The notes beneath the pieces are model-generated. The model saw nothing but the letters and a program-made list of their open reading frames with translations. It made no database searches and was not told the origin of the DNA. Positions 45,257 to 54,777 of a stretch of 64,000 nucleotides of DNA are shown one piece after another. This DNA comes from Margaritispora aquatica (Eukaryota > Ascomycota > Leotiomycetes > Helotiales > Discinellaceae): assembly GCA_007644065.1 (NCBI GenBank), contig VJWN01000018.1:372001-436000 (forward strand), written 5' to 3'. The translations under genes and the position numbers were made by a program. The first letter of the stretch is position 1. Each line of letters starts with the position of its first letter.

Positions 45257-47584
45257 TCACCAAAACCTCCTAGTGCCATCAACACTGTACTGACTCGGTC
45301 TCCTCTCCAGAAATCCTGTCGTAGGGTCAAAGCTATCGTCACTACCAGATTCAATTGCACAGTCGGTATCTGCAGCCATGTTGCTTGGGATTGGCACCGG
45401 GGGTGTGGTTGTCATTCTAGCCTCAGACTCAATATCGACATTCTTGCTTCTGCTTCTGCATTTCTCTTTGCTGGATGTGCGAGGTGGCGTGATTTGATCC
45501 GCGAAGGTGACTTTGCGCTTCAGTGCTGGTCGTGGTGCTGGTGGCGGTGGTGAGATTCCTCGTGCCTTGAGAACAGACTCGCCAGCAAGTCCTGTAGGCC
45601 ACCAGGATGGTTGTGAGGTGCTTTCGGCTGGTGAACAGGCGGTCCGGGCTGGTGGAGGTATCTTCTTGAATGTCAGGGTATTTGTGACATTTGCTTGAGG
45701 TACTGTAGTCTTGGTTTTGGGAAAACCTGCGTTGCTAGTAGAACTCTTCTTAGCCAAGGCTGCTGTGTTTTGAACCACTGCGAATGGGCATGGCGAAATT
45801 GATGCTGCTTTGGGCGCGGTGCAAAGTATTCCCGTCACACCCTTTTGCTCCTGCCCGATCTCGCTTTCACGATCATCAACGTCCTCCCAGTCAGCTTCAT
45901 TGGTTTCTTCCTCCTCCTTCCTCTCCTTGACTAGAAATTCAGCCTTATTGAAGACTGGTCCGTTGATCCTCTTTCCGTTCATTGTCTCCAAGAAAAGTGA
46001 TACAGTTTCGCAGCCCAAACCATCTTTGGTGTCAACTGTCTGTGGAGCAAGAGCAACCTTCTTAGTTGTCACGGATATAGCATATAAGTCCTCAGTGTCA
46101 TTCATACCAACTGTACTGCTTCTGAAGTCGCGAACTAGTCTTGCCAATGAGGAGATTTCTGGATTAGATAGCCCATGCCCATGAGTCTGCGCCAGTGTGC
46201 GTTTGTCCCTTCGGCTACGGTTCGCCTCCCACACCGCTGCTAACTTCTCGTTTGCCTTGATAGCTCGTGCTTGCCCATCTGTCAAATACTTAAGTCGTCG
46301 CTTCTCAATGATGCCCATCTTCTCAGCCATCATGCGATTTGCATTATATCCGTGATTCTCGCCCCTTGGGCTGCATACCATCCGGTGATCTGCAGTTCGC
46401 TTCTCCATCTCGGCCACAATTTGTTGCTCTCGGAAGATTTCCCATTGTTGTGGCACCGGGTTGCTCTCAGAAAGTTCAGGTAGAGTGATGTTTAGCTCCG
46501 AGGCAACTCTAAAGAAGGTGGTAATTTCTTCCCAAGAATCGGACAGATCCTTGCCATTATTTTTGTCCTGCCCATCTGTCGTAGTCTCAGTGAGATTTTG
46601 CTTGCTCTCCAGGAGAGGGACTTCAGGGTAAAAGCAGCTTCTGTGGTCGAAAATATTGTTTCGAGCAGGTATTGTGTGGGTCTTTTTTCCTTTCAACACG
46701 GGAATGATTGTGCTTGGGGCTTGAGCTTGAGTTGAACCGTCCTTTTGATGGGTGCGATTTGTGAGTTGCGAATATGTCTTGGGACAAGCTTTAACACCTT
46801 GACGTCCGGCAATTGCTTGGATCTGCGAGAGCGAAGCCTTGAACGGACCATTGAACTTGATCTCCAGACCGTCTGAGCCGGATCCAGCTGAGTAGGCACT
46901 ATCAATAGTTGGAATTGATATGTTGGTTGGATAATCTGGATCATGAGGAGTAGGATCATAATGGTGGCTGAAAGACACTTTGGGTTCAAATGTAAACCAT
47001 TGTTCGCCATATAAGCTTCTTCCTCCTGGCAAAGATGGTCTCTTTGGCGACTCGCAGTCCTCTTCCTTCTGTCGAAAGCGAAACTCAATTCCAAAGTTAG
47101 GTGCCTTCCATGGCTGTCGCGATGGAGGTGACGGTGGCTCTCTGATTCCTGTGATACTTCCGCCAACCTCATCTGCCCACGTCACCTGCGGAGAAGAGGT
47201 AGCAGAAACCTGATAGGGATTGTCAACCAGCCTATCAAGAAGCACATCCAACTCCTCACGAATACAAGCGCGCTCCTTGCTGTCCCTTTCCCATGCTTTT
47301 TTGGCTTGAAGTAACGCGGCAATCTGATCCAGCAGGTCTTTTCTTGCAGCTTCGAACCGTTCCTCGACGGGAACTTTTGGCAGCGAGATCATGATCTCCC
47401 TCTCCTGCCTCTGTTCCATGCGTATTCTTGCTCCTCGACCACATAAGAGTCCAGCAATCGTATTGAGGGTCGAGTACTTCTGATCGCGAATTTGCAGAAG
47501 CGAACTCATTGAGGTCGTTCTGCGATGGGAGAGTTTTGCGCGGATGTAGGAGTTAGAAGTCATGTTCTCCCCAGTGAAAATCAT
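45257..47584 (-). CDS. Large unknown protein, 775 residues, intronless
   Basis: One uninterrupted minus-strand frame from an ATG at 47584. A second Met at residue 8 (MTSNSYIRAK) could also serve. Residues 60-125 are strongly charged and probably coiled-coil (EQRQEREIMI, EERFEAARKDLLDQIAALLQ, ERACIREELDVLLDRL). The remainder is mostly disordered, with acidic and Ser/Pro-rich patches (EADWEDVDDRESEIGQ; SPPPPAPRPALKRKV) and basic clusters (KEKCRSRSK). One helical block lies near 405-480 (EREQQIV-type EIFREQQIVAEMEKR; DGQARAIKANEKLAAVWEANR). No enzymatic domain is visible. I do not recognise it. Length and the absence of stops support a real gene. Confidence 0.78.
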   Translation of the reverse strand: MIFTGENMTSNSYIRAKLSHRRTTSMSSLLQIRDQKYSTLNTIAGLLCGRGARIRMEQRQEREIMISLPKVPVEERFEAARKDLLDQIAALLQAKKAWERDSKERACIREELDVLLDRLVDNPYQVSATSSPQVTWADEVGGSITGIREPPSPPSRQPWKAPNFGIEFRFRQKEEDCESPKRPSLPGGRSLYGEQWFTFEPKVSFSHHYDPTPHDPDYPTNISIPTIDSAYSAGSGSDGLEIKFNGPFKASLSQIQAIAGRQGVKACPKTYSQLTNRTHQKDGSTQAQAPSTIIPVLKGKKTHTIPARNNIFDHRSCFYPEVPLLESKQNLTETTTDGQDKNNGKDLSDSWEEITTFFRVASELNITLPELSESNPVPQQWEIFREQQIVAEMEKRTADHRMVCSPRGENHGYNANRMMAEKMGIIEKRRLKYLTDGQARAIKANEKLAAVWEANRSRRDKRTLAQTHGHGLSNPEISSLARLVRDFRSSTVGMNDTEDLYAISVTTKKVALAPQTVDTKDGLGCETVSLFLETMNGKRINGPVFNKAEFLVKERKEEEETNEADWEDVDDRESEIGQEQKGVTGILCTAPKAASISPCPFAVVQNTAALAKKSSTSNAGFPKTKTTVPQANVTNTLTFKKIPPPARTACSPAESTSQPSWWPTGLAGESVLKARGISPPPPAPRPALKRKVTFADQITPPRTSSKEKCRSRSKNVDIESEARMTTTPPVPIPSNMAADTDCAIESGSDDSFDPTTGFLERRPSQYSVDGTRRFW

Positions 47585-48882
47585 CTTGAATAAAAGGGTG
47601 ACAAATGATTAAAAGAAATTAGCAGATATGTGCTGAGCAATCGCAGTTGTGCTGGGGAGTTATTGAAGATTTAAGATGCCGCAATCCAAGACCAGTTATG
47701 TGCTCATTTCGCGCTAGTGAAACTCGACTCGTTAAAAGCTTCCAATTCACTTTTGGAACCTTTGACAGAGGGTTTGACCTTCGTCTAATTCTTTCTCGGA
47801 AGTGAAGTTGTGGTAGAGTTTTGGTAAACATAGCCTTGTCTTGCAATCATTATCAAGTGACAGAACCTCAATTTTTATGGAAAATATCTAGAACTCAAAT
47901 GGGCAAAGAACTATAAGCAACATTGACCACACTTGCTAAAAACACCTGTATATATCCTCTGTTGAAGTATATGGCTCCCAAAAGATATTAGATACGGACA
48001 CGAGTCAACAAGCTATTGCGATTCTTTAAAAGTATTCGATTACGGTTGAAATCTGTGCAGAAGGAATGACTGTCAACCAGTCTGACTTACATTGATTTCC
48101 TCGTTATTTGCAATTTCTAAGCTGGATGTTATTGTCATCTAACAATACAAGGCTCTAGTAAGTCTACATAGAGCTGCAAATCAAAATGAAGGTTGGGATG
48201 CTCAAGCACTTGCTTCAGTAATAATCTAGACACTAATACATCAACATCTCTTGGCTATTTCAAGATCGATTACGTGTTGGGTAGTGAACGTTCGTGGGTA
48301 ATGGTGTTCCCCTTCTTTATACGTTCGTTGTAAAACAGAGACACCACCAAAGTAGCAAAATGTCTAAAACGCAACAAAACTTGACAGAAGATGATGGCTT
48401 CTAAAGTGCTATCCCACTCGCTACGGGTAATGAAAACATACAAGATAAGAGTACTTCATGAATATTGCTCAGGACCTGAGGATGTTGATTGTTATGTAGT
48501 CACCCCACTAAAGGTAACTTACAGCCTTTTGAAAACTTTCAAAGGTGGACATAATAAGTTCACTAAACAATTGAAAAGCCTTTCCAACCAACAATGTACA
48601 ATTGAGGGAGTGCTCATAGTGTGATGTTTGGTGGGGAGATCATGAAAATGTCGATGTCTGAAGTTCTGAACTCGCATGTCGTTGAGCTGAAGTGGGGCTA
48701 GCCGGGCTTATCGTGTGAAGCTCCTCCAAGCTCGCCTTCTCTACCTTATTTGCTTTTGCTTTTGATACCCAGCTTGCAATACAAGCAGCGTTCAGCATCA
48801 TCTCGAATATCCCAGCTTGCTTGGAAGCTGCTTCGTTTTTTTACAGTTACTTTCAAAGAGAAAACAATCCCAATTACCCATC
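47585..48882. promoter_or_regulatory. Divergent promoter region, unknown 775-residue protein and VMA5
   Basis: 1.3 kb, AT-rich. A 77-codon plus-strand ATG frame at 48391-48624 has no recognisable domain and is left uncalled. No clear TATA or other element was assigned. Confidence 0.5.
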
Positions 48883-50293
48883 ATGTCGGGTCCTACGAAG
48901 TACATGCTGGTGTCGCTACCGACCTCAATCTCCCCCTCCAGCGACAAGGACGAAGCTCTAGATGCTCTGCGATCGACCGTTGCCTCGGAGAGTGTGACCG
49001 TTTTACCGTTCAAAATCCCAGAGTTCAAGATTGGAACCCTGGATGCGTTAGTCCAGCAGGCAGATGACCTGGCAAAGTTGGAGGGCAGTTGCGAAGCTGT
49101 CGTGGCCAAGGTCGGAGACTCTCTGCGAAGCCTTTTAGAGGGAGATGAGGACAAGATTGCCCAGCAGAAGACTGTCAACGATAGTGGGTTGCCAGCTCGA
49201 TGGGTCAACAATGGCTGAGTTTGCGACTGACATCTATCCGCAGAGCCTGCCGAGCAATACCTGCGGACATTCAACTGGAACAAGGTCAAATACCGTGCCG
49301 ATAAACCTCTCGCAGAGATTATTGACTCTCTACAAAAGGTACAGAAGCGGGGTTACGATGTGTTTTGCAAGCATGGCTAATGTTTTATGTTAGGAGCTGG
49401 TAAGTATTGACAATGATGTCAAGGCCAAGATCGCGCAGTACAACCAGGTCAAGACAAACCTTACAACTCTGCAGCGAAAACAAACGTATGAATTTACCAT
49501 GGTTAATTGAATCAATATGGCTAACTGCTGTGTAGAGGAAATCTGTCTACAAAGTCACTCACACCCGTTGTGGATCCAAAGCTACTCATCCAGAACTCGG
49601 AATACCTCGAGACGCACCTCGTTGTTGTACCGAACACCTACAAGAAGGACTTTTTGAAGAGCTACGAGACGATATCTCCTATGGTCGTCCCCCGATCATC
49701 TGTCGAAGTTACCCACGACGAAGAGTTCACATTATTTGCAGTCACGACATTCAAGAAGCATAGTGCAGAGTTCCAGCACAAGTGCAGAGAGAATAAATGG
49801 ACGCCAAGAGATTACAAGTACGTTGAGGGAGGCAAAGAGGAGGAGCGGAAGGAGGTAGAGAAAGTCAGCAAGGATGAGAGGAAGATCTGGGGTGAGGCAT
49901 TACGACTTAGCCGAACTGGATGGAGTGAGAGTGTCATGATTTGGATTCATGTCCTGACACTGAGAGTATTCGTCGAGACGGTACTGCGTTACGGATTGCC
50001 TTTGGATTATGTCTGTGGGCTCATGAAGGTACTTAAATAACCAAATCGTGTTGTAGAGAAGTGTCACTAATGCTCCCCAGGCAAATCCTAAAGTAGCCAA
50101 GAAGGCAAAGACAGCTTTGGATTCAGCATACTCCTATCTGGGAGGAAATGCTTTTGGGCGAGACAAGAAGGGTAAAATCACCAAGGACGACTCGGCATTG
50201 TCATCAGAAATGTCGGCGGCCGGAGTTGTCAGCCATGGAGGTGAGGGCCACGAGTATACGGCATATGTGTTTTACGAGTTTGAGATTATATAG
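48883..50293 (+). CDS. VMA5: V-type proton ATPase subunit C
   Basis: Peripheral-stalk subunit linking V1 and V0 of the vacuolar proton pump; its release accompanies reversible V-ATPase disassembly. Exons are 48883-49183, 49244-49338, 49394-49485, 49536-50028 and 50081-50293, giving 397 residues, close to the yeast 392. Family segments include YMLVSLP, PEFKIGTLDALVQQADDLAKLE, TFNWNKVKYRADKPLAEI, YLETHLVVVPNTYKKDFLKSY (split by a junction-free frame), VPRSSVEVTHDEEFTLF, ESVMIWIHVLTLRVFVE, VLRYGLPLDYVCGLMK and the C-terminal HEYTAYVFYEF. It converges with the APS kinase gene, with about 190 bp between stops. Confidence 0.97.
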
Positions 50294-50483
50294 ATAGGGT
50301 CAGTCATCGATTAAGTTCCCATGAAAGTTGGAAGTGCAGCGATTGAAGCATTGTAGTATTGTAGCAGAAGCGGATGCATCAAGCAAGTCAAGAGGTCGGG
50401 TTGCCATTGTAGAAATTCTTGAAGAAGGCAAACTTAGACTTTCGGTCTATATCAATTCCTTTATCCAATCTATTTCCTATACT

Positions 50484-51353
50484 CTATGCCTTTGGCAACA
50501 GATCCTGTGCAGTCAAGTACTCCATAATCTTAGCAACACACTCCTCCACGCTCAACTGATCAGTCCTGATATGAATCTCAGGCTTCTCAGGCGCCTCATA
50601 CGGCGCCGAGATTCCAGTGAAATTGGGGATCTCTCCTGCACGTGCCTTCTTGTACAGGCCCTTCGGGTCGCGCTGCTCGGCGACCTCGACGGGGATGTCG
50701 ACAAAGACCTCGATGAAGGGGATAGCTGCGTCGCCGCCCTGGGTGGCGTTTGCGTGGAGGTCGCGCGCGATCTGGCGGTCCGCAATGTATGGGGAGATGA
50801 AGGAGGTGAGGGCGATGGTTGAGGAGTCCGCGAAGAGCTTGGCTACCTGTTTTTTGTTTTCGTCAGCATTGCATTGCATTGCATTACTCGTATCTCCTTC
50901 GTCTCCATTGTTATTGTTCGCCAATTTCTGAACTTCGAGGCAGAGGCGAACGCCAGAGGAAGGCACGCATATACCTCAGCTATCCTCCTGATGTTCTCGT
51001 TCCTGTCCTTCTCAGAAAAGCCCAAGTCCTTGTTCAGCCCGAAGCGCACGTTATCGCCATCCAGTCTGTACGCCGCAACACCGGTGTGTAGAAGATGCTG
51101 CTCGAGAGCTGTTGCGACGGTGGATTTTCCAGACGCGGAGAGCCCTGTGAACCAGAGGGTGAAGCCGCGCTGCTTGCGCAGGGTGTTGCGCTCAGCGCGC
51201 GAGAGGGAGGGGTGCCATGTGATGTTACTGTTTAGATGTGTCAGTTATCCTGTGTCATCTTGTAAAATGGCTATGAAACTCGTGGGTTGAGGTGAGGAAT
51301 TGAAAGTGTTATGTGCTTTGGTGGGGTTGATGGCGGGGTACTTGCGTTGACAT
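50484..51353 (-). CDS. MET14: Adenylylsulfate (APS) kinase
   Basis: Phosphorylates adenosine 5'-phosphosulfate to PAPS with ATP, the second step of sulfate assimilation, in the cytosol. Exons on the minus strand are 51353-51346 (8 nt, ATGTCAAC), 51227-50975 and 50846-50484, giving 207 residues. The first intron begins with GC (GCAAGT) rather than GT; only this joins MST to NITWHPSL, the conserved N-terminus. The P-loop GLSASGKST is at 31-39. Then come [17 protein letters not shown], which binds [16 protein letters not shown] across the second junction, and [26 protein letters not shown] with the lid region. The second intron carries a TGCAT repeat. Confidence 0.96.
50866..50886. repeat. TGCAT pentanucleotide repeat in an APS kinase intron
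   Basis: Four gcatt units in the second intron; no effect on coding is expected. Confidence 0.85.
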
Positions 51354-51950
51354 TTTGGAGAAGTTTGCTTGGATAACTGGTGAAATGGGAATGTGTAATT
51401 TCAGAATCAAATATTAAGAAGGAAGGAAGATTGAGAATTTATATCAAGAGAGTCTTCTATTGATTGATTGAGTAGGTTAGTAAACGTATTTATCCAAACC
51501 AGAGCAGGAACACTAATAGCCTGGAACCACAAAAAAATATGAAGGCCGCGCGGGAAAGTTGCTGCAATTGCGCAATTGCATCATTCTTAGGGTCGCTTGC
51601 TTGACCGTTCCAAAGCCATCACGTGCTCTGATAGATCGTAGTGGTTCACGCATTGAGGCTATTTGAGCTTGAGAGGAGAGTATATAATACTGAAGTCTTA
51701 TAAAAGACTGCAAAATCGAATTTCTTTATTCTTGGCCTTGCTATCTCTCAAAGCGTTTCCTAAAGCCATGCGAGTCTATGCAGTCCAAGAAGAGAAAAAT
51801 CTTCCATCTGAGCCTGGATCTATTCAAACATATCCATAACTCCGAACAAAATGCAACACAAATCTCTCAAGATCTAGTTCTATCCTAGAACTGTCAACCA
51901 ATCCTTTAGCTTGGTAGACTCTCAATAAACCCCAATTTGCATAAACTAGA
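51354..51950. other. Intergenic: APS kinase promoter and thioesterase 3' flank
   Basis: About 600 bp; holds tataatac and tataaaag near 51683-51704, 330 bp from the APS kinase start. No gene was seen. Confidence 0.45.
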
Positions 51951-52956
51951 TCATGACACTGGATACACTCTCGCCATAGCCTAGAATAGTTAGTTTGGAA
52001 AGAAACGTATCTCAAAGAATCACTTACAGCGGCTTGCCTAGGCTCAATGAATAGAGCTGTAGCCTCGGCCAAAATAACAGGCTTCTCCCCTTCTCCGACC
52101 AGAGTTTCAATATGTCCTTCAACCCAAGCTTTTCGGCCCTCCACCTTCGTTGTCTTTGCGCGTAGAACAACAAATGCACCAGCTCGCGCAGGCGCTCGGT
52201 AGTTGATATTCAGATTGGCAGTCATTCCAACCTTGTTTGGCAGAGCTGCAAAACAGCACCTAGCCATTCCCTCGTCCAACATAGTAGCCAGGAAGCCACC
52301 ATGTATCAAACCTGGATGACCACATAGATCCTCTCCTAGAAACGATATTGAGACAAGGGCCTTGCCGCCCTTTTCGCTCCACACGAAGGGTGGCACAACG
52401 ACTTTGCCCAAGCCCATAAGTGTTCCGCCTGTCAAGTTATGACTCCGTTGCCCCTCTGGTATCTTCAGGTGCGGCCTCGACTCGGAAAACTCTGGCTTTG
52501 AGCGCATCTCAAGTGCAACATGATGCTTCTGTATGAAATCTTCCACCTCTTTCGTTACATCATCTGCCGGGACGAACATCGTGAGAGTCTCTTCATCTGT
52601 GGGAGGGTTGAGGAAGGCCTCCCCGGTCTTGATCGCTGGAGCGGCAGACATGTAGAGTCCAAGTGTGGTGAAGAAGAGCGCAAGGCCAAATACGTTGAGG
52701 GCGCGTCTCGATAAAGGCTTCTTGGGAGGAAGTGTGGCAGCAACTGCAAGAGCATAAGTTTCTATTGTTTCAATGACTGTTGGTATAGCTTACTTTCAGC
52801 GTCTCTAAGGCAATTGCTTGTTCTAAAACTCCTACAAGCTTGGGAAGGGACGAATTTTATACTTTGCTGTGCTGTAAAACTGTTGAATTTCGCCCTGGAA
52901 AGGCCAGAGGCGGTGGCCCTAGACCGCAACATACTCGCTGCCAGAGTCGCGGACAT
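51951..52956 (-). CDS. Mitochondrial-type hot-dog thioesterase-like protein
   Basis: PaaI/4HBT-type hot-dog fold protein, probably an acyl-CoA thioesterase relative. Exons on the minus strand are 52956-52794, 52743-52028 and 51980-51951, giving 302 residues in exact frame. The N-terminus is rich in Arg/Ser/Ala without acidic residues (MLRSRATASGLSRAKF), like a mitochondrial presequence. A hydrophobic segment follows (ALNVFGLALFFTTLGLYM), which could anchor it. The hot-dog core is near 165-290: LVSISFLGEDLCGHPGLIHGGFLATMLDEGMARC, given here in overlapping parts LCGHPGLIHGGFL and DEGMARCCF, then LNINYRAPARAGAFVVLRA and EATALFIEPRQAA. The last exon adds only AMARVYPVS. The substrate is unknown. 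Confidence 0.88.
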
Positions 52957-53918
52957 CGGAGAGATTGATCCTCCAAATGCCGTTTGTAGATAATAAAAAA
53001 TATGCTGGTAGTGGGGCAATTGGATGGGAAAAGGTTCTCGGATTCGAGTCCTGATGGCAGTTAGACCTTCCCGCAGCTCTTGGCTCCCTGGCTCTCCTGA
53101 GTCGGTCTGCCGTGCCGAGGTTCTTTAGTCCGGCTTCACGGCTGATAAGGATCGCTTATCGGGCACTCGCTCCACCTCCACTGCATGAACTTCACATGCA
53201 TAGCAACTTGACTCGTACACGCGTAGAATTAGACATCTAACAATTCAGATCAGCTATACGCATTAAGCGAGGTACAACTTACTAGCTTTTCATATTTATA
53301 GATTTCATCCCTAAGATCGTCCCGCAACCTTTTCAAACTGTCAAGCTTACATGCATCACCCTTCGGCAACGCTACGTCATCCCCTACTCTCTAGTCAGGG
53401 GTATTATTCACCCCTCCAGTCCTCCTCGTCTTATAACCCCACCATGAAACCAGACTTCAATGCCATAAGAAGGCCACCAACCATGATTCCTCTGCAAACG
53501 AAATCAATCGCCTTGCAAAATATCACATCATCCCGCTGCTTTCCAGTCGGCACGTGGATGAACTCCAGCATCACCAGGCATAGTGATAGACTGGGATCAT
53601 GCCACTTTCAAGGCAATGATGATCACGTTGAGGAATCATGATGAAAGAAGGCTGTATTCTACCATGGGGGAGCTTTCAATTGGATGGAATGCATGAAACA
53701 CAGCAACTGGGGAGCTGCTGCTCATCATGCAAGAGATGATACCTTGCATGCCTGGTTCTGTGGAGGGCTGACATGCTGTTGCTTGTATGATATAAATATG
53801 TCCTGGTGTCCCATCTTGGAGAGCTCTTCTTCAATTGAATTGATCTAAGCAAAATTCAAAATCATAAACACAACATCTCAAGAACACCCGACCAGTAAAC
53901 CTCACCATCATCATCAAT
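52957..53918. promoter_or_regulatory. Divergent region upstream of the thioesterase and 178-residue protein genes
   Basis: 960 bp. A TATA-like tataaatatg lies at 53791, about 130 bp before the plus-strand start. The frame at 53351-53641 has an ATG but no recognisable domain. Confidence 0.5.
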
Positions 53919-54613
53919 ATGGCAACAGCAGAGACAGTACAAATGGGCCCTGTCCATCCACCCAAGTAAACACGCCAAAGCCCTTAATCAAACCTATCCA
54001 AAGACATACTAACGAGCCCTTCAGAGAAGAGTCCATCAAAGTCTTCAACGAGATCGAAGTAGATCTCAAGAAAACTCTCCAACACCTCCGTCACTCAACA
54101 GACAGCAAGTCTCCCATACGCTCCCATCTCTTCTCCTCTCCCCAAGGCCCTCCAAATCAAATTAACACTCCACCCCCAGAGCACGAACCAGAATACTTCT
54201 ACGCAGTCAAGAACCTCTCCGACGCACAACTCACAAACTTCTCGTCCGACGACCTGAAAGAAGTCCGTGTCGCGACTTCAGCATACGGCTTACATATATT
54301 TGGCAAAGTTCTCCTCCCGGACTCGGATATGACGCACGCTTATCCTGAGAGGTAAGCAATACTCCTGTCCTCATGCTTGCCCATTTTCCCTCTGTTGCTT
54401 GTCTTCAAGTGGGAGTGGGAGAAAGGAAAGGAAACTAACAAAATCATTAGACCAGGAGACGCATACTTCATGTTCAGAGCCTTCGTCGCTGGTGATGCCG
54501 AGACAGCAAAGCTGCACTGTATTCACATGGAGGAAATAGAGAAGCCAGATGGAGACAAGGTCTTCAAAGCGATATTTTCGCAGAAGGATCCTCTGGAGTG
54601 GTTCGATGTTTAG
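53919..54613 (+). CDS. Small unknown protein, 178 residues
   Basis: Exons are 53919-53965, 54025-54351 and 54451-54613, in exact frame with GT...AG introns (GTAAAC/TTCAG; GTAAGC/TTAG). The protein begins MATAETVQMGPVHPPK. It has a short helix (IKVFNEIEVDLKKTLQHL), a loop rich in Pro and charged residues (PPPEHEPEYFYAVKNLSD), then YGLHIFGKVLLPDS and GDAYFMFRAFVAGDAETAKLHCI. The C-terminus is EKPDGDKVFKAIFSQKD. It looks soluble, with no signal or membrane segment. I do not recognise a family; its two-intron structure and open frame make it a likely real gene. Confidence 0.72.
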
Positions 54614-54777
54614 TGTATTGTAGGCTGGATTAGTCTTTGTTTTTGGAAAGGCGTTAGATGTTATTCACTATCAGCGTGATGGATGTTTTAGGTTGGCTGG
54701 AAGCCAGTTCATGTGAAATCGAAACACTTTTTTCATTGGTTTCAACACTCTTGTACAGAAGAACAAGCTAACAACGC

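Noticed and set aside
48391..48624. 77-codon ATG frame upstream of VMA5
   Set aside because: No recognisable domain, AT-rich context and no supporting splice structure; not called as a gene.
53020..53070. tRNA-like B box (gattcgagtcc) next to a weak A-box-like string
   Set aside because: The T-stem mismatches at its closing pair, and no acceptor stem pairs in the flanks.
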